From Streptomyces harenosi (GTDB taxonomy: Bacteria; Actinomycetota; Actinomycetes; Streptomycetales; Streptomycetaceae), in assembly GCF_011008945.1 (NCBI RefSeq), contig NZ_WYCT01000010.1, positions 1-49,796 on the forward strand: DNA of 49,796 nt, in the 5' to 3' direction. Made by a program: the position numbers and the translations under genes. The notes below the pieces were generated by a model. It was not told the origin of the DNA and did not search any database. It saw only the letters and a list, made by a program, of their open reading frames with translations. Shown in pieces: positions 29,468-37,969 of the stretch; position 1 is the first letter of the stretch, and every line of letters starts with the position of its first letter.

Positions 29468-32074
29468 GTGACAGCGGGAAGCGACTCGGTGCTCGAACTG
29501 CTGCCGATGGTGTTCGCCGCCCCGAACGAGGCTCTGACGCAGGCGCGAGAGGTGCTCGCCGCAGATCCCTCACCGCTGCACGCGTCCGTCGCCCACCAGG
29601 TGATCGGCATCTGGCAGCGGGACTTCGGCGACACCCGGCTGGCCCTGACCCATCTGCGGCGCGCCCGCGACCTGGCGGCCCGCGCGGACTCGGCGGACCG
29701 CGAGGCGGACGTGCTGGCCACGCTCGGCGTGGCACTGGTGCACACGGGCCGCACCCGGCAGGGCCTGGCCGCGTTCGAACGCGGGGTGGCGCGCGGCATG
29801 GGACACACCCGGGCGCGGGTGCTGTACCGGCGGGCGTACGCCTGGTGGGTGCTGGGCCACCACCGGGAGGCGCTGGAGGACGTGCGCCGCGCGGTGCCGG
29901 TGCTGCGCCAGGCGGAGGACGTGATCTGGACGGCGCGTGCGCTGACCTTGCGCGCCACGGTGCACCTCGCGCTCGGGGCGGTGGAGCGGGCGGAGGCGGA
30001 CTTCGCCGCGGCGGAGACGCTGTGGGAGACCACCGGCCAGGAGCACGACAAGGCCGACGCCGTGGAGAGCCGGGGCCTGGCCGCGTTCCGCTCCGGGGAC
30101 ATCCCGGCGGCGCTGAGGCTGCTGGACGAGGCCGAGGAGCGCTACGCCAAGCTCGGCACGCCGACGTTCATGCTGAACATCCGCCGCTGCGAGGTGCTGA
30201 TGGCGGCGGGGCTCGCGCCCGAGGCGCTGGCCGAGGCGGACGCGGCGATCAGTGCGCTGGACGGCATCGGCGGGCAGTCGACCCGCAAGGCGGAGCTGCT
30301 GCTGGCCGCCGCCCGGGCCGCCCGGCTGGCGGGTGATCCGGGGACCGCGACCGAGCGCGCGGCGCTCGCCGTGCGGCTGTTCGCCGGGCAGCGGCGCACC
30401 TGGTGGGAGACGCACGCCCGGCTGGTGCTGCTGGAGGCGCGGTACGCGGCCGGGCGCGGGTCGGGGCGGCTGGTGGCGGACGCGGCGGCGGTGGCGGAGC
30501 GGCTGGCCTCCTTCGGGGCTCCGGCCGCGCCGGAGGCGTCGCTGCTCGCGGGCCGGACGGCGCTGTCGCTGGGCCGGCGGGCGGACGCGGAGCGGCATCT
30601 GGCCGCCGCCGCCCGCAGCCGGCGCAGCGGGCCGCCCACGGCACGGGTGACGGGCTGGGTGGCGCAGGCGCTGCGGGCGCGGGCCGCGGGCTCGACACGG
30701 GGCGTGCTGGAGGCGTGCCGGCGCGGGCTGGACGTGCTCGACGACCACCGGATGACGCTGGGGGCGCCGGAGCTGCGGGCCCGTGCCACCGAGCAGGGCG
30801 CGGAACTGGCGGCGCTGGCGCAGCGGGCGAGCCTGGCCCGCGGCGGTCCGCGGCGGCTGCTGGTGTGGAGCGAGCGCTGGCGGGCGACGGCGCTGTCCGC
30901 GCCGCCCACCCGGCCGCCGGCCGACCCGGTGCTGCTGAGCGGGCTGACCGCGTACCGGGAGATCGCGGCGCGCGCGGAGGAGGCGCGCAGGGAGGGGCGG
31001 CCGGTGCCCGCCCTGGAGCGGGAGCAGCGGCGCCTGGAGCGCGAGGTGCGCTCGCGGACCCTGCACATGCGCGGCGAGGCGCCCGGCGACGGGCACCGGT
31101 TCGACGCCGGGCGGCTGCTGCGGCGGCTGGGCGACGAGGTGCGGCTGGTGGAGCTGGCCGTGGTCGACGGGCGGGTCCATGTGCTGCTGTGCGGGCAGGG
31201 GCGGGTGCGGCGGTTCCGGGCGGGGCTGCTGGCCGAGGCGGAGCGGGAGGCCGAGCATGTGCAGGCCGGGCTGCGGCGGCTCGCCCATCCCGGGGCCGGG
31301 GCCCGGCTGGCGCTGGTGGAGGCGGCGGGCCGCCGTCTGCAGGAGCTGCTGCTCGGGCCGGTGGCGGACCGGCTGGGGCCGGGGCCGGTCGTGGTGGTCC
31401 CGCCCGGCCGGCTGCACCGGGTGCCGTGGGCGCTGCTGCCCGCGCTGCGGGAGCGGGTGGTCAGCGTGTCGCCGTCCGCGAGCAGTTGGCTGCGCGCCCG
31501 GGAGACGGTGCCGCCCTCCGGCGGCCGGCAGGTGCTGGTGCGCGGGCCGGGCCTGGCGAGCGAGGGCGCGGAGGTGCCCGAGCTGGCCGCCCGGTACGGG
31601 CGCCCGACCGTGCTGGAGGGCGATGCGGCGCGGGTGGAGCGGGTGTTGCGGGAGCTGGACGGTGCCGCGCTGGCGCACATCGCCGCGCACGGCACCTTCC
31701 GCGCGGACAGCCCGCTGTTCTCGTCGCTGCGGATGGCCGACGGCCCGCTCATCGTGCACGACTTCGCACGCCTCGCCCGCAGCCCGTACCGGATCATCCT
31801 GTCCTGCTGCGACACCGCGCGTTTCGCCTCGGTGGGCGCGGACGAACTGCTGGGCCTGGTGACCGCGTTGCTGCCGCTGGGCACGGCCGGGGTGGTGGCG
31901 TGCAGCGTGCCCGTCAACGACGCCGCGGTGGTGCCGCTGATGGTCGCACTCCACAAGGGGCTGGCCGCCGGGCTGCCCCTGGCCCAGGCGCTGCGCGACG
32001 CCCGGGCGACGCTGCCGGGCGACGCGGTGCACCAGGCGACGGGATGGGCGTTCTCGGCGTTCGGCGCGGCATGA
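29468..32074 (+). CDS. TPR-CHAT caspase-like protease
   Basis: 868 aa from GTG 29468. The first 550 residues are alpha-helical TPR-like repeats (SVAHQVIGIWQRDFGDTRLA, LATLGVALVHTGRTRQGLAA, EAEERYAKLG). The C-terminal CHAT domain has His741 in AHIAAHGTFRADSPLF and Cys781 in IILSCCDTARF, the catalytic dyad of caspase HetF-associated proteases, and ends GWAFSAFGA. TPR-CHAT proteases cleave partner proteins when activated by a sensor. The divergent neighbours encode a subtilisin, a sigma factor and a small coupled protein, suggesting a proteolytic signalling cascade. Confidence 0.88.
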   Translation: MTAGSDSVLELLPMVFAAPNEALTQAREVLAADPSPLHASVAHQVIGIWQRDFGDTRLALTHLRRARDLAARADSADREADVLATLGVALVHTGRTRQGLAAFERGVARGMGHTRARVLYRRAYAWWVLGHHREALEDVRRAVPVLRQAEDVIWTARALTLRATVHLALGAVERAEADFAAAETLWETTGQEHDKADAVESRGLAAFRSGDIPAALRLLDEAEERYAKLGTPTFMLNIRRCEVLMAAGLAPEALAEADAAISALDGIGGQSTRKAELLLAAARAARLAGDPGTATERAALAVRLFAGQRRTWWETHARLVLLEARYAAGRGSGRLVADAAAVAERLASFGAPAAPEASLLAGRTALSLGRRADAERHLAAAARSRRSGPPTARVTGWVAQALRARAAGSTRGVLEACRRGLDVLDDHRMTLGAPELRARATEQGAELAALAQRASLARGGPRRLLVWSERWRATALSAPPTRPPADPVLLSGLTAYREIAARAEEARREGRPVPALEREQRRLEREVRSRTLHMRGEAPGDGHRFDAGRLLRRLGDEVRLVELAVVDGRVHVLLCGQGRVRRFRAGLLAEAEREAEHVQAGLRRLAHPGAGARLALVEAAGRRLQELLLGPVADRLGPGPVVVVPPGRLHRVPWALLPALRERVVSVSPSASSWLRARETVPPSGGRQVLVRGPGLASEGAEVPELAARYGRPTVLEGDAARVERVLRELDGAALAHIAAHGTFRADSPLFSSLRMADGPLIVHDFARLARSPYRIILSCCDTARFASVGADELLGLVTALLPLGTAGVVACSVPVNDAAVVPLMVALHKGLAAGLPLAQALRDARATLPGDAVHQATGWAFSAFGAA

Positions 32075-32227
32075 GCCGCGGGCCCGGCCGGTCCGGCCCT
32101 GGCGCCCGGGCGGTCCGCCCGCGCCGGTGATCGTGGCCCGCGAGGTGAGGGAGGCGCCACCGGCCGGCCCGTGGCGTCCCGCCGGCCGTCTTTTCACGGC
32201 CGCGCCGGGCAGGGCAAGATCGAGTTC

Positions 32228-32755
32228 ATGGTGTGGTCCCCTCCGGTCCGGTTCTGGTTGCTGCCCAATGCCGTCCTGCTGGCCGTACTGGCCGGGTGGG
32301 GCGCGGTCCGCTATCCGCGGCTGCCGGCGCGGATACCGCAGCACATCGGCTCCGGAGGGGTGGACGCCTGGACGGACCGTTCGATCGGCAGCGCGTTCGT
32401 GCTCGTCTTCGTGTACGCGGGGGTCACGGTGCTGATGGCGGCGGGCGCGGAGCTGACGCTGCGCGTGACGCCCCGCGACGAACTGCCGGACGACGACCGG
32501 GTGTTCGCGCCCGCCGGGGCGTCCCTGTCGCTGCTGAACCGGCCCGGCAGCCGCGCCTCGGCACGCCGGATCGCGCGTGCCCTGCTGCTGTTCGACCTGT
32601 GCATCGGCGTGGCGTTCCTGCCCGCCTGCGGCGTTCTGTGGCGTTCCACGCCCGACCCGGACGTGCCCGCGTGGCTGTTCACCGCGATGATTCTGCCGCT
32701 CCTGGCCGGCACCGCCCTGACGGTCGTGGCGGCCGTGCGGGACCGGAAGCTCTGA
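32228..32755 (+). CDS. DUF1648-domain membrane protein
   Basis: 175 aa from ATG 32228. The N-terminus RFWLLPNAVLLAVLAGWGAV is a membrane helix followed by RYPRLPARIPQHIGSGGVDA and WTDRS, the DUF1648 signature. Two to three further helices occur (AFVLVFVYAGVTVLMAAGA, LLLFDLCIGVAFLPACGVLW, FTAMILPLLAGTALTVVAA). Such proteins are predicted inner-membrane proteins, sometimes linked to immunity or regulation, without a known reaction. The 3' end of the gene is part of a 38-bp tandem repeat array. Confidence 0.78.
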   Translation: MVWSPPVRFWLLPNAVLLAVLAGWGAVRYPRLPARIPQHIGSGGVDAWTDRSIGSAFVLVFVYAGVTVLMAAGAELTLRVTPRDELPDDDRVFAPAGASLSLLNRPGSRASARRIARALLLFDLCIGVAFLPACGVLWRSTPDPDVPAWLFTAMILPLLAGTALTVVAAVRDRKL

Positions 32756-32868
32756 GCGACGGTCGTGGCGGCCTGCGGGACAGGAACTCCCGAACGGCGG
32801 CCACGGTGGCTTGCAGCGCGGAACCCCTAAGCGGCGGCCATGGTGGCCTGCGGGGCAGGAAGAAGGTC
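32719..32868. repeat. Four imperfect ~38-bp tandem repeats
   Basis: Units at about 32719-32757, 32758-32795, 32796-32832 and 32833-32868 share the pattern G(A/G)CGG(C/T)C(G/A)(T/C)GG(T/C)GGC...TGCGGG..AGGAA. The first unit codes for the last residues and stop of the DUF1648 gene and the others follow it, indicating duplication of the gene end. The repeats diverge from left to right. Confidence 0.7.
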
Positions 32869-32953
32869 CGAGGCGGGCCGTGCGAGAGCCTGGCGGCCGG
32901 GGTATCGGCGGGCGGTGCGGAGCCTCGGAGCTCTCGGGGCCCGCCCGGGTGGC

Positions 32954-33853
32954 TCACGGGGCGGGGTGTCGGGCCGCATCGCCCGGGGTCGCCTCGGCCT
33001 CCCGGCGCTCGGCGGCCTGGCGGGCCAGCAGGCGCAGCGCGTCGGCCGAGGCGCTGTCGTTGGGCGTGTAGACCTCCAGCCGGTGGTCGGGGCTGTCGGG
33101 CTGGAGCCACACCTGGTAGTCGACGTCGGCCCCGCCGACGGTGGGGTGCCGCAGGAGCATCCTGCCGACGGTGCAGTCGGCGACGTCGCCTTGTGCCCAC
33201 AGGGTGGCGAAGTCGGCGCTGCGTATGGCCAGTTCGCCGATGAGCTCGACCAGCCGGGCGTCGGTGGGGTACCGGCCCGCGGTGAGCCGCAGGTAGGCGA
33301 CGTGGATGCGGGCGAGTTCGGCCCAGTTCCGGTACAGGTCGCGGGTGAGGGGGTCGAGGAAGAACATCCGGGGCACGGACGGCCGGGTCGACGGATCGCC
33401 GGGCGCGTCGAAGTCGACGTGCTCCGCGACGAGGGCGTGTCCGGTGCGGTTCCAGGCCAGTACGTCGCCGCGCCGGCCGAGCACGACGGCCGGTGTGGTC
33501 TCGCCCAGGGAGGCCAGGAGGGCCAGCACCCGCGGGTGCGGCTGCTCCGGGCGCGGCCGGACCGGACGGGGCGCGGCGGGCTGACGGGCGAGGTTGTGCA
33601 GGTGTGCGGTCTCCACGGCGTCGAGCCGGAGGACCCGGGCGAGCGCGTCGAGGACCTGCCGGGAGGCCGTCCCGGCCTGTCCCTGCTCCAGCCGGGTGTA
33701 GTAACCGGCGCTGACCCCGGCGAGCTGGGCGAGTTCCTCGCGGCGCAGGCCCGGCACGCGGCGGGCGGTGCCGTAGACGCGCAGTCCGACGTCGGCGGGG
33801 GTGACCCGGTCGCGGCGGGTCTTGAGGAAGGTCCCGAGGCTCTCCAGTTCCAT
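32954..33853 (-). CDS. HTH regulator with MmyB-like ligand-binding domain
   Basis: 299 aa from ATG 33853. The N-terminus FLKTRRDRVTPADVGLRVYG, then RRVPGLRREELAQLAGVSAG and YYTRLEQGQ, is the HTH of the large actinobacterial XRE/MmyB group. The C-terminal domain (VVLGRRGDVLAWNRTGHALV, then RDLYRNWAELARIHVAYLRL, then HRLEVYTP) is the PAS-like MmyB ligand-binding fold. It is divergent from the MFS exporter gene 33951-35480 and likely represses it through the direct repeats at 33887-33908. Confidence 0.88.
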   Translation of the reverse strand: MELESLGTFLKTRRDRVTPADVGLRVYGTARRVPGLRREELAQLAGVSAGYYTRLEQGQAGTASRQVLDALARVLRLDAVETAHLHNLARQPAAPRPVRPRPEQPHPRVLALLASLGETTPAVVLGRRGDVLAWNRTGHALVAEHVDFDAPGDPSTRPSVPRMFFLDPLTRDLYRNWAELARIHVAYLRLTAGRYPTDARLVELIGELAIRSADFATLWAQGDVADCTVGRMLLRHPTVGGADVDYQVWLQPDSPDHRLEVYTPNDSASADALRLLARQAAERREAEATPGDAARHPAP

Positions 33854-33883
33854 GTGGGCGAGCGTAGGCGGAACGGGCCGCGC

Positions 33884-33910
33884 GTGGGTGTACCCGTCAG
33901 GTGTACCCAC
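33884..33910. promoter_or_regulatory. Direct repeats GGTGTACCC in the regulator/exporter divergent region
   Basis: Two GGTGTACCC copies (33887-33895 and 33900-33908) are spaced by 4 bp, within an outer dyad GTGGGT/ACCCAC (33884-33889 and 33905-33910). The site lies between the divergent regulator and MFS genes and is a good candidate operator for the MmyB-type regulator. Confidence 0.6.
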
Positions 33911-33950
33911 GGCGGATGGCTGGTTGCCGGGCGGGTGCCGTCGCACCGTC

Positions 33951-35480
33951 ATGGCCATGAACGAACAGCACGTTTCCCACTCCTCCGAGCTGCGGGCGTG
34001 GCTCGGTCTGCTGGTGGTCCTGGGCCCGGTCCTGCTGGTGGCGATGGACGGCTCGGTCCTGTTCCTGGCGATGCCCGAGATCACCGACGCCCTGGAACCG
34101 ACCGCCGATCAGGCGTTGTGGATCCTGGACGGCTACGGGTTCGCGGTCGGGTCGCTGCTCATCGCGTTCGGCGGCATCGGCGACCGGTACGGCAGGCTCA
34201 GGCTGATGATGATCGGCGCGGCGGTGTTCGGCGCCGGCTCGGCCGGTGCGGCGCTGGCTTCCGGGCCGGAACTGCTGATCGCCTTCCGGGCGCTGATGGG
34301 CGTGGCGGGGGCGACGCTGCTGCCCTCGGCCCTGGCGGTGCTGAGCGAACTGTTCACCGATCCGCGCCGGCGAGCCAGGGCGATCGGGATCTTCGCCGCC
34401 GCGTTCGCCGCCGGGTTCGCGATCGGACCGGTGGTGGGCGGGCAGTTGCTGAGCCGTTTCTGGTGGGGATCGGTCTTCCTGATCAACCTTCCCGTCGTCC
34501 TGCTGTTCCTGCTGCTGGCTCCCGTCCTGCTCCGCGAGGTGCGGGCCCCCCGCACGGGCCGCGTCGACGCCCTGAGCGTGGTGCTCTCCGTCTCGGGCCT
34601 CCTGCCGGCCGTCTACGCGGTCAAGCACACCGCGGCGGAGGGGTTCACGGGGGCCTCGGTGACCGCCGGTGCCGTGGGGGTGGCCGTACTGGCCTGGTTC
34701 ACCAGGCGGCAACTGCGCCTGGAGCACCCGCTGATCGACCTCCGCCTCTTCCGGGACCGGGTCTTCACGATCGCGATCGTCACCGGTCTGCTGCCGCTGG
34801 CCGCCTGGTCGGCGACGGCCTACCTGGCCGGCGTCCACCTCCAGTCCGTCCACGGCGTGTCCGTCATGCGGGCGGCCCTCCTGGCGCTCCCCGGGGCCAC
34901 GGTTCTCACCGTCACCTGCGTCGTCACACCGGCACTGGTCGCCCGGATCGGCACCCGGGCGGCGCTCCTCGCCTGCCATGTCCTGGTCGCCGCCGGGGTG
35001 TTGCTGCTGCTGGCCACCACGGTCTCCGGCGGGATCGGCTGGTACGTCGCCTCCACGGTCGTCGCCGCCCTGGGTTACGGCATCTCCTTCAGCGTCGTCG
35101 CGGACACCGCGGTCGCCGCGGTTCCCGCCGAGCGCGCCGGTTCCGCGGCGGCGATCGCCGAGACCAGCAACGAGATCGGCAACGCCCTCGGCATCGCCCT
35201 CCTCGGCTCACTGGCCGCGCTGCTGTTCAGGCTTCAGGGGCCAGGGCTCGCCGGCACCCTCGACGAGACGCTCCGCATCCCGGGCCTGGCCCCCGAGGTG
35301 ATCGGCGACGCCAAGTCCGCCTTCGTCACCGGCCTGCACGCCTCCGCCCTCGCCGCCGGCCTCCTCCACCTCGCGCTGGCCGTCCTGACCCTGCGCTGGA
35401 TACCGAGGCGACCGTCCGGCACGGGCGGCACCGCCGCGCAGCCGCTCGCCGGGGCCCGGGAGGCAAGCGGCGGGCGCTGA
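33951..35480 (+). CDS. DHA2-type MFS drug exporter (14 TM)
   Basis: 509 aa from ATG 33951 (ATG 33957 is equally possible). Motifs: VLLVAMDGSVLFLAMPEI (helix 1, conserved DxxxVNxALP-like), WILDGYGFAVGSLLIAFGGI, GDRYGRLRLMMIG (motif A), RALMGVAGATLLPSALAVLS, GIFAAAFAAGFAIGPVVGGQ (motif C) and WWGSVFLINLPV. This is the SmvA/QacA-like family that exports cationic or hydrophobic compounds with proton exchange. Control by the divergent MmyB-type regulator is expected. Confidence 0.88.
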   Translation: MAMNEQHVSHSSELRAWLGLLVVLGPVLLVAMDGSVLFLAMPEITDALEPTADQALWILDGYGFAVGSLLIAFGGIGDRYGRLRLMMIGAAVFGAGSAGAALASGPELLIAFRALMGVAGATLLPSALAVLSELFTDPRRRARAIGIFAAAFAAGFAIGPVVGGQLLSRFWWGSVFLINLPVVLLFLLLAPVLLREVRAPRTGRVDALSVVLSVSGLLPAVYAVKHTAAEGFTGASVTAGAVGVAVLAWFTRRQLRLEHPLIDLRLFRDRVFTIAIVTGLLPLAAWSATAYLAGVHLQSVHGVSVMRAALLALPGATVLTVTCVVTPALVARIGTRAALLACHVLVAAGVLLLLATTVSGGIGWYVASTVVAALGYGISFSVVADTAVAAVPAERAGSAAAIAETSNEIGNALGIALLGSLAALLFRLQGPGLAGTLDETLRIPGLAPEVIGDAKSAFVTGLHASALAAGLLHLALAVLTLRWIPRRPSGTGGTAAQPLAGAREASGGR

Positions 35481-35636
35481 ACCCGGCCGGGGGCGAGCGG
35501 CCGCCCGTACGGTGACGGGGCCGGGGGCCGTCCGGTCTGCTCCCGGCGGCCGCCCGGGCGGCGGCTCCCGCCCCGGCCGGAACCGCCCCCACCCTCCGGG
35601 CCGCTGGCCGCTCTCCCGGCTCCGGTCAGCCGGACG

Positions 35637-36026
35637 TCACGCCGTGGCCCGGCGCGCGTACACCTCTATCTCGATCTTCATACGGGGGTCGGCGAGCCCG
35701 CACACCAGCATGGTGGCGGCCGGCCGCACCTCCCCGAAGGCGCGGCGCAGGACGGGCCAGCAGGGCTCGAAGTCCTCACGTTCGGGCAGCAGGTACCGCA
35801 CCCGGACCACGTCGGCGAAGGTGCACCCCGCCTCGGCCAGCGCGGCCTCGATATTGCGCAGGCACTGCGCGGCCTGCTCCACCACGTCGTCCGAGATCGT
35901 CATGGTGGTGTAGTCGAACCCGGTCGTCCCGGACACATGCACCCAGTCGCCGTCGACCACGGCGCGGGCGTACCCGATCTGCTCCTCGAAGGTCGAACCG
36001 CTGAGGATGGCACGTCGCTCTGTCAT
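35637..36026 (-). CDS. RidA-family protein (enamine/imine deaminase-like)
   Basis: 129 aa from ATG 36026. The fold pattern is VVDGDWVHVSGTTGFDYTTM, VEQAAQCLRNIEAALAEAG, VRVRYLLPEREDFEPCWPVL, and the C-terminal PAATMLVCGLADPRMKIEIE. The terminal MKIEIEV replaces the VEIEA motif and the usual Arg105 of active RidA is not obvious, so it may be one of the non-deaminase Rid subfamilies. It stands alone; no biosynthetic operon is attached. Confidence 0.85.
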   Translation of the reverse strand: MTERRAILSGSTFEEQIGYARAVVDGDWVHVSGTTGFDYTTMTISDDVVEQAAQCLRNIEAALAEAGCTFADVVRVRYLLPEREDFEPCWPVLRRAFGEVRPAATMLVCGLADPRMKIEIEVYARRATA

Positions 36027-36251
36027 GCGCCGAACGCTAAGTGACCAGCGCGCATACGTCTAACACGCCCACGGACATGGCCTGTTGTCGCTCCTGACGC
36101 CGTCAGCGGATCAGTGCTGCCTAGCCGCACGAGGGGTTCGAACGGGCCGCGGGAGCGGGTACGCCCGCCGTGACGGGCCCACCGGCCTATCCGCGCACGC
36201 ATCGCGGTGGCCGCCGCTCGGCGCCCATGCCGCCCTGTGTAGGTTCTGCGC

Positions 36252-36557
36252 ATGATCACTGAAGAAGCCGTGGAGCTGTTGTTCGATGATGTGTGCCGGA
36301 CACTGGCCCGCGCGGGGTTCGACGTGGCGCCGGAGAACGCCGACGAAGGGACAGGGCTGAGGGTCCGGCGGGAACCGGGTGCAGTGATAGTCGGCTGGAT
36401 GCCAGGGCAGGAGCTGGACCCGACGGGGCGACGGGACGCGGAGTACGAGGGAATCCGCGGTGCCCTGCGCAAGGCGCTGTGGGAGATCCTGACGCAGGCC
36501 GGTTACGCGGTGGAGATCGACCGGCCCAGCGGTGAGGTGCGGGTGGCGCCGGCCTGA
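36252..36557 (+). CDS. Small hypothetical protein (101 aa)
   Basis: ATG 36252 follows TAGGTT (36240-36245) by 6 nt with no Shine-Dalgarno, so a leaderless transcript is likely. The product is acidic and mixed alpha/beta (ELLFDDVCRTLARAGFDVAP, RREPGAVIVGWMPGQEL, LRKALWEILTQAGYAVEIDR). I do not recognise its family. Codon GC bias supports coding. It ends before a pair of hairpins shared with the convergent secreted-protein gene. Confidence 0.65.
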   Translation: MITEEAVELLFDDVCRTLARAGFDVAPENADEGTGLRVRREPGAVIVGWMPGQELDPTGRRDAEYEGIRGALRKALWEILTQAGYAVEIDRPSGEVRVAPA

Positions 36558-36601
36558 GTCACCTCTTCCGGTGCTTCGGCCTCCGCGCGGGCGCCGGGAG
36601 C

Positions 36602-36682
36602 GCGGGCCTGCCATCGGTGTGCGGGCAGGCCCGCCGCTCGTCCGGCGGTCACGGCGGCGCGCAACGCCGGGTGCGCGCCGCC
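36602..36682. terminator. Two hairpins between convergent genes
   Basis: An 11-bp stem (36602-36612 with 36624-36634) and a second 11-bp stem (36653-36663 with 36672-36682) occur between the 3' ends of the 101-aa protein gene and the secreted-protein gene. The position suggests bidirectional termination. Confidence 0.55.
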
Positions 36683-36765
36683 GGGCGCCGCGGAGTCGGG
36701 CGCCGACGGCCGGACTCCGTGCGGGCCGTGCCGCGACGGAGGCAGTGCCGCCGCACATCACCTGC

Positions 36766-37077
36766 TCAGCAGGTGACCGTTCGGTCGTAGCTACCGAAGA
36801 CGCCCTTGTAGATGAACAGCCTGCTCGACCCGCGCGCCATCGTGTAGCACGGGCTGTCCCCGCCGTTGTTCACGATCACCTTCACCCGCATCGTCCCGCC
36901 GCAGTTGTTGGTGAGGTGCACATCGAAGCCCTCGGGCGTGCCGGTCACATACCGGCCGATGCACGAAGGCGCGGTGCCGGCCGCCGCGGCGTGGGCGGCC
37001 GGCGCGGAGACGGCGAGACCGACGCCGATCGCCGCTGTCGTGACGGCGGCCATGACGAGTTTCCCGTGAGAAGGCAT
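36766..37077 (-). CDS. Secreted small protein resembling alpha-amylase inhibitor (tendamistat) fold
   Basis: 103 aa from ATG 37077 behind GGGGGAA. A clear signal peptide (KLVMAAVTTAAIGVGLAV, cleavage after AHA) precedes a 70-aa mature chain with four cysteines: APSC, TNNCGGTMRVKVIVNNGG, PCYTMARG and a C-terminal RTVTC. The order C-NNC-T-VKV-G-CY-A-G-C parallels tendamistat (two disulfides). Its WRY inhibitory triplet is absent, so inhibition of amylase is doubtful. Other beta-sandwich small secreted proteins are possible. Confidence 0.55.
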   Translation of the reverse strand: MPSHGKLVMAAVTTAAIGVGLAVSAPAAHAAAAGTAPSCIGRYVTGTPEGFDVHLTNNCGGTMRVKVIVNNGGDSPCYTMARGSSRLFIYKGVFGSYDRTVTC

Positions 37078-37371
37078 GAGGTTCCCCCTGATCCCGACGA
37101 GTATGGCTTCCGGTTTCACGGACACCATGCCCGCACGGGAGACCCCTTTTATCCTCTTGCGACAAGAAGACCGATGTTTATCGTTTATGGCTACGAGGCA
37201 GCCGAAATTCCCGCGAAAGGCGCTGGCGGATGACCGCCTCCTCCTTTCCTCGGGCTACCCGCCCCATCATCCCGGCCGCACGGCGACGCGGTGACCCGCA
37301 GGTCCCTCCTCTCACCAACACCGCCACACGGAAGGGGTCTTGAGCAAAAAGGTCACTGCTATGGTGGGTTG

Positions 37372-37806
37372 ATGACATCCGTGAGACAAATCCAGGTCAC
37401 CTTCGACTGCGCGGATCCCGAGCGTGTCGCTCGTTTCTGGTGCGAGGTGCTGGGTTACGTCGTGCCCCCTCCCCCGGAGGGGTTCGCCGATTGGGGCGAT
37501 TACAACCGCTCACTGCCACCCGAGGACCAGGGCTCCTGGTTTGCCTGTGTCGATCCCTCGGGCGTGGGCCCGCGACTGTATTTCCAGCGCGTCCCCGAAG
37601 GCAAGGTCGCCAAGAACCGGGTGCATCTCGACGTGCGGGTCGGCACCGGACTCGTGGGCGAGGAACGCCTGGCGACGCTCAAGGCCGAATGCGCACGACT
37701 GGTCGAGCTCGGGGCGGTTTGCGTTCAGGTGCTGGTCGCCGACGAGGAGAACGAGTCCTGCATCGTGATGCAGGACATCGAGGGCAACGAGTTCTGCCTC
37801 GACTGA
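37372..37806 (+). CDS. VOC-family (glyoxalase-like) protein
   Basis: 144 aa from ATG 37372. Contains VTFDCADPERVARFWCEVLG, YVVPPPPEGF, SWFACVDPSGVGPRLYFQRV, KNRVHLDVRVG and CIVMQDIEGNEFCLD. These are the two beta-alpha-beta-beta-beta modules of the VOC superfamily; His and Glu of HLDV and GNEFC would bind metal. Members include glyoxalase-like and bleomycin-resistance proteins. A TATGGT sits 6 nt before the start, so leaderless transcription is possible. Confidence 0.85.
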   Translation: MTSVRQIQVTFDCADPERVARFWCEVLGYVVPPPPEGFADWGDYNRSLPPEDQGSWFACVDPSGVGPRLYFQRVPEGKVAKNRVHLDVRVGTGLVGEERLATLKAECARLVELGAVCVQVLVADEENESCIVMQDIEGNEFCLD

Positions 37807-37822
37807 GCGCCCCTTCGCGACG

Positions 37823-37856
37823 GCGAGGCGGGGAGCCACCGGCCACCCCGCCTCGC
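37823..37856. terminator. Hairpin terminator after the VOC gene
   Basis: An 11-bp perfect stem GCGAGGCGGGG (37823-37833) pairs with 37846-37856 across a 12-nt loop, 17 bp after the VOC stop and before the convergent HTH-MarR gene end. Likely bidirectional. Confidence 0.65.
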
Positions 37857-37969
37857 AGACCGCGGTCGAGTGACCGACTACGGGAGTTCACCGAGACGCA
37901 CTCGTCCCCGGCCCGGGCGTCTGCTTGAGGCGTTCACCGGGGGCTTTCCACCCCGCGCTCGGAAGTGGC

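Noticed and set aside
26776..32074. Type III-E CRISPR locus because of TPR-CHAT plus sigma factor
   Set aside because: No CRISPR repeats, no Cas7-11-like protein; only the protease-sigma logic is similar.
29570..32344. 924-aa open frame antisense to the TPR-CHAT gene
   Set aside because: Arg/Pro/Gln-rich with no motifs or RBS; the plus frame has intact CHAT residues.
36105..36140. GGGTTCGAA near 36135 looked like a tRNA T-arm
   Set aside because: No matching acceptor, D or anticodon arms around it.
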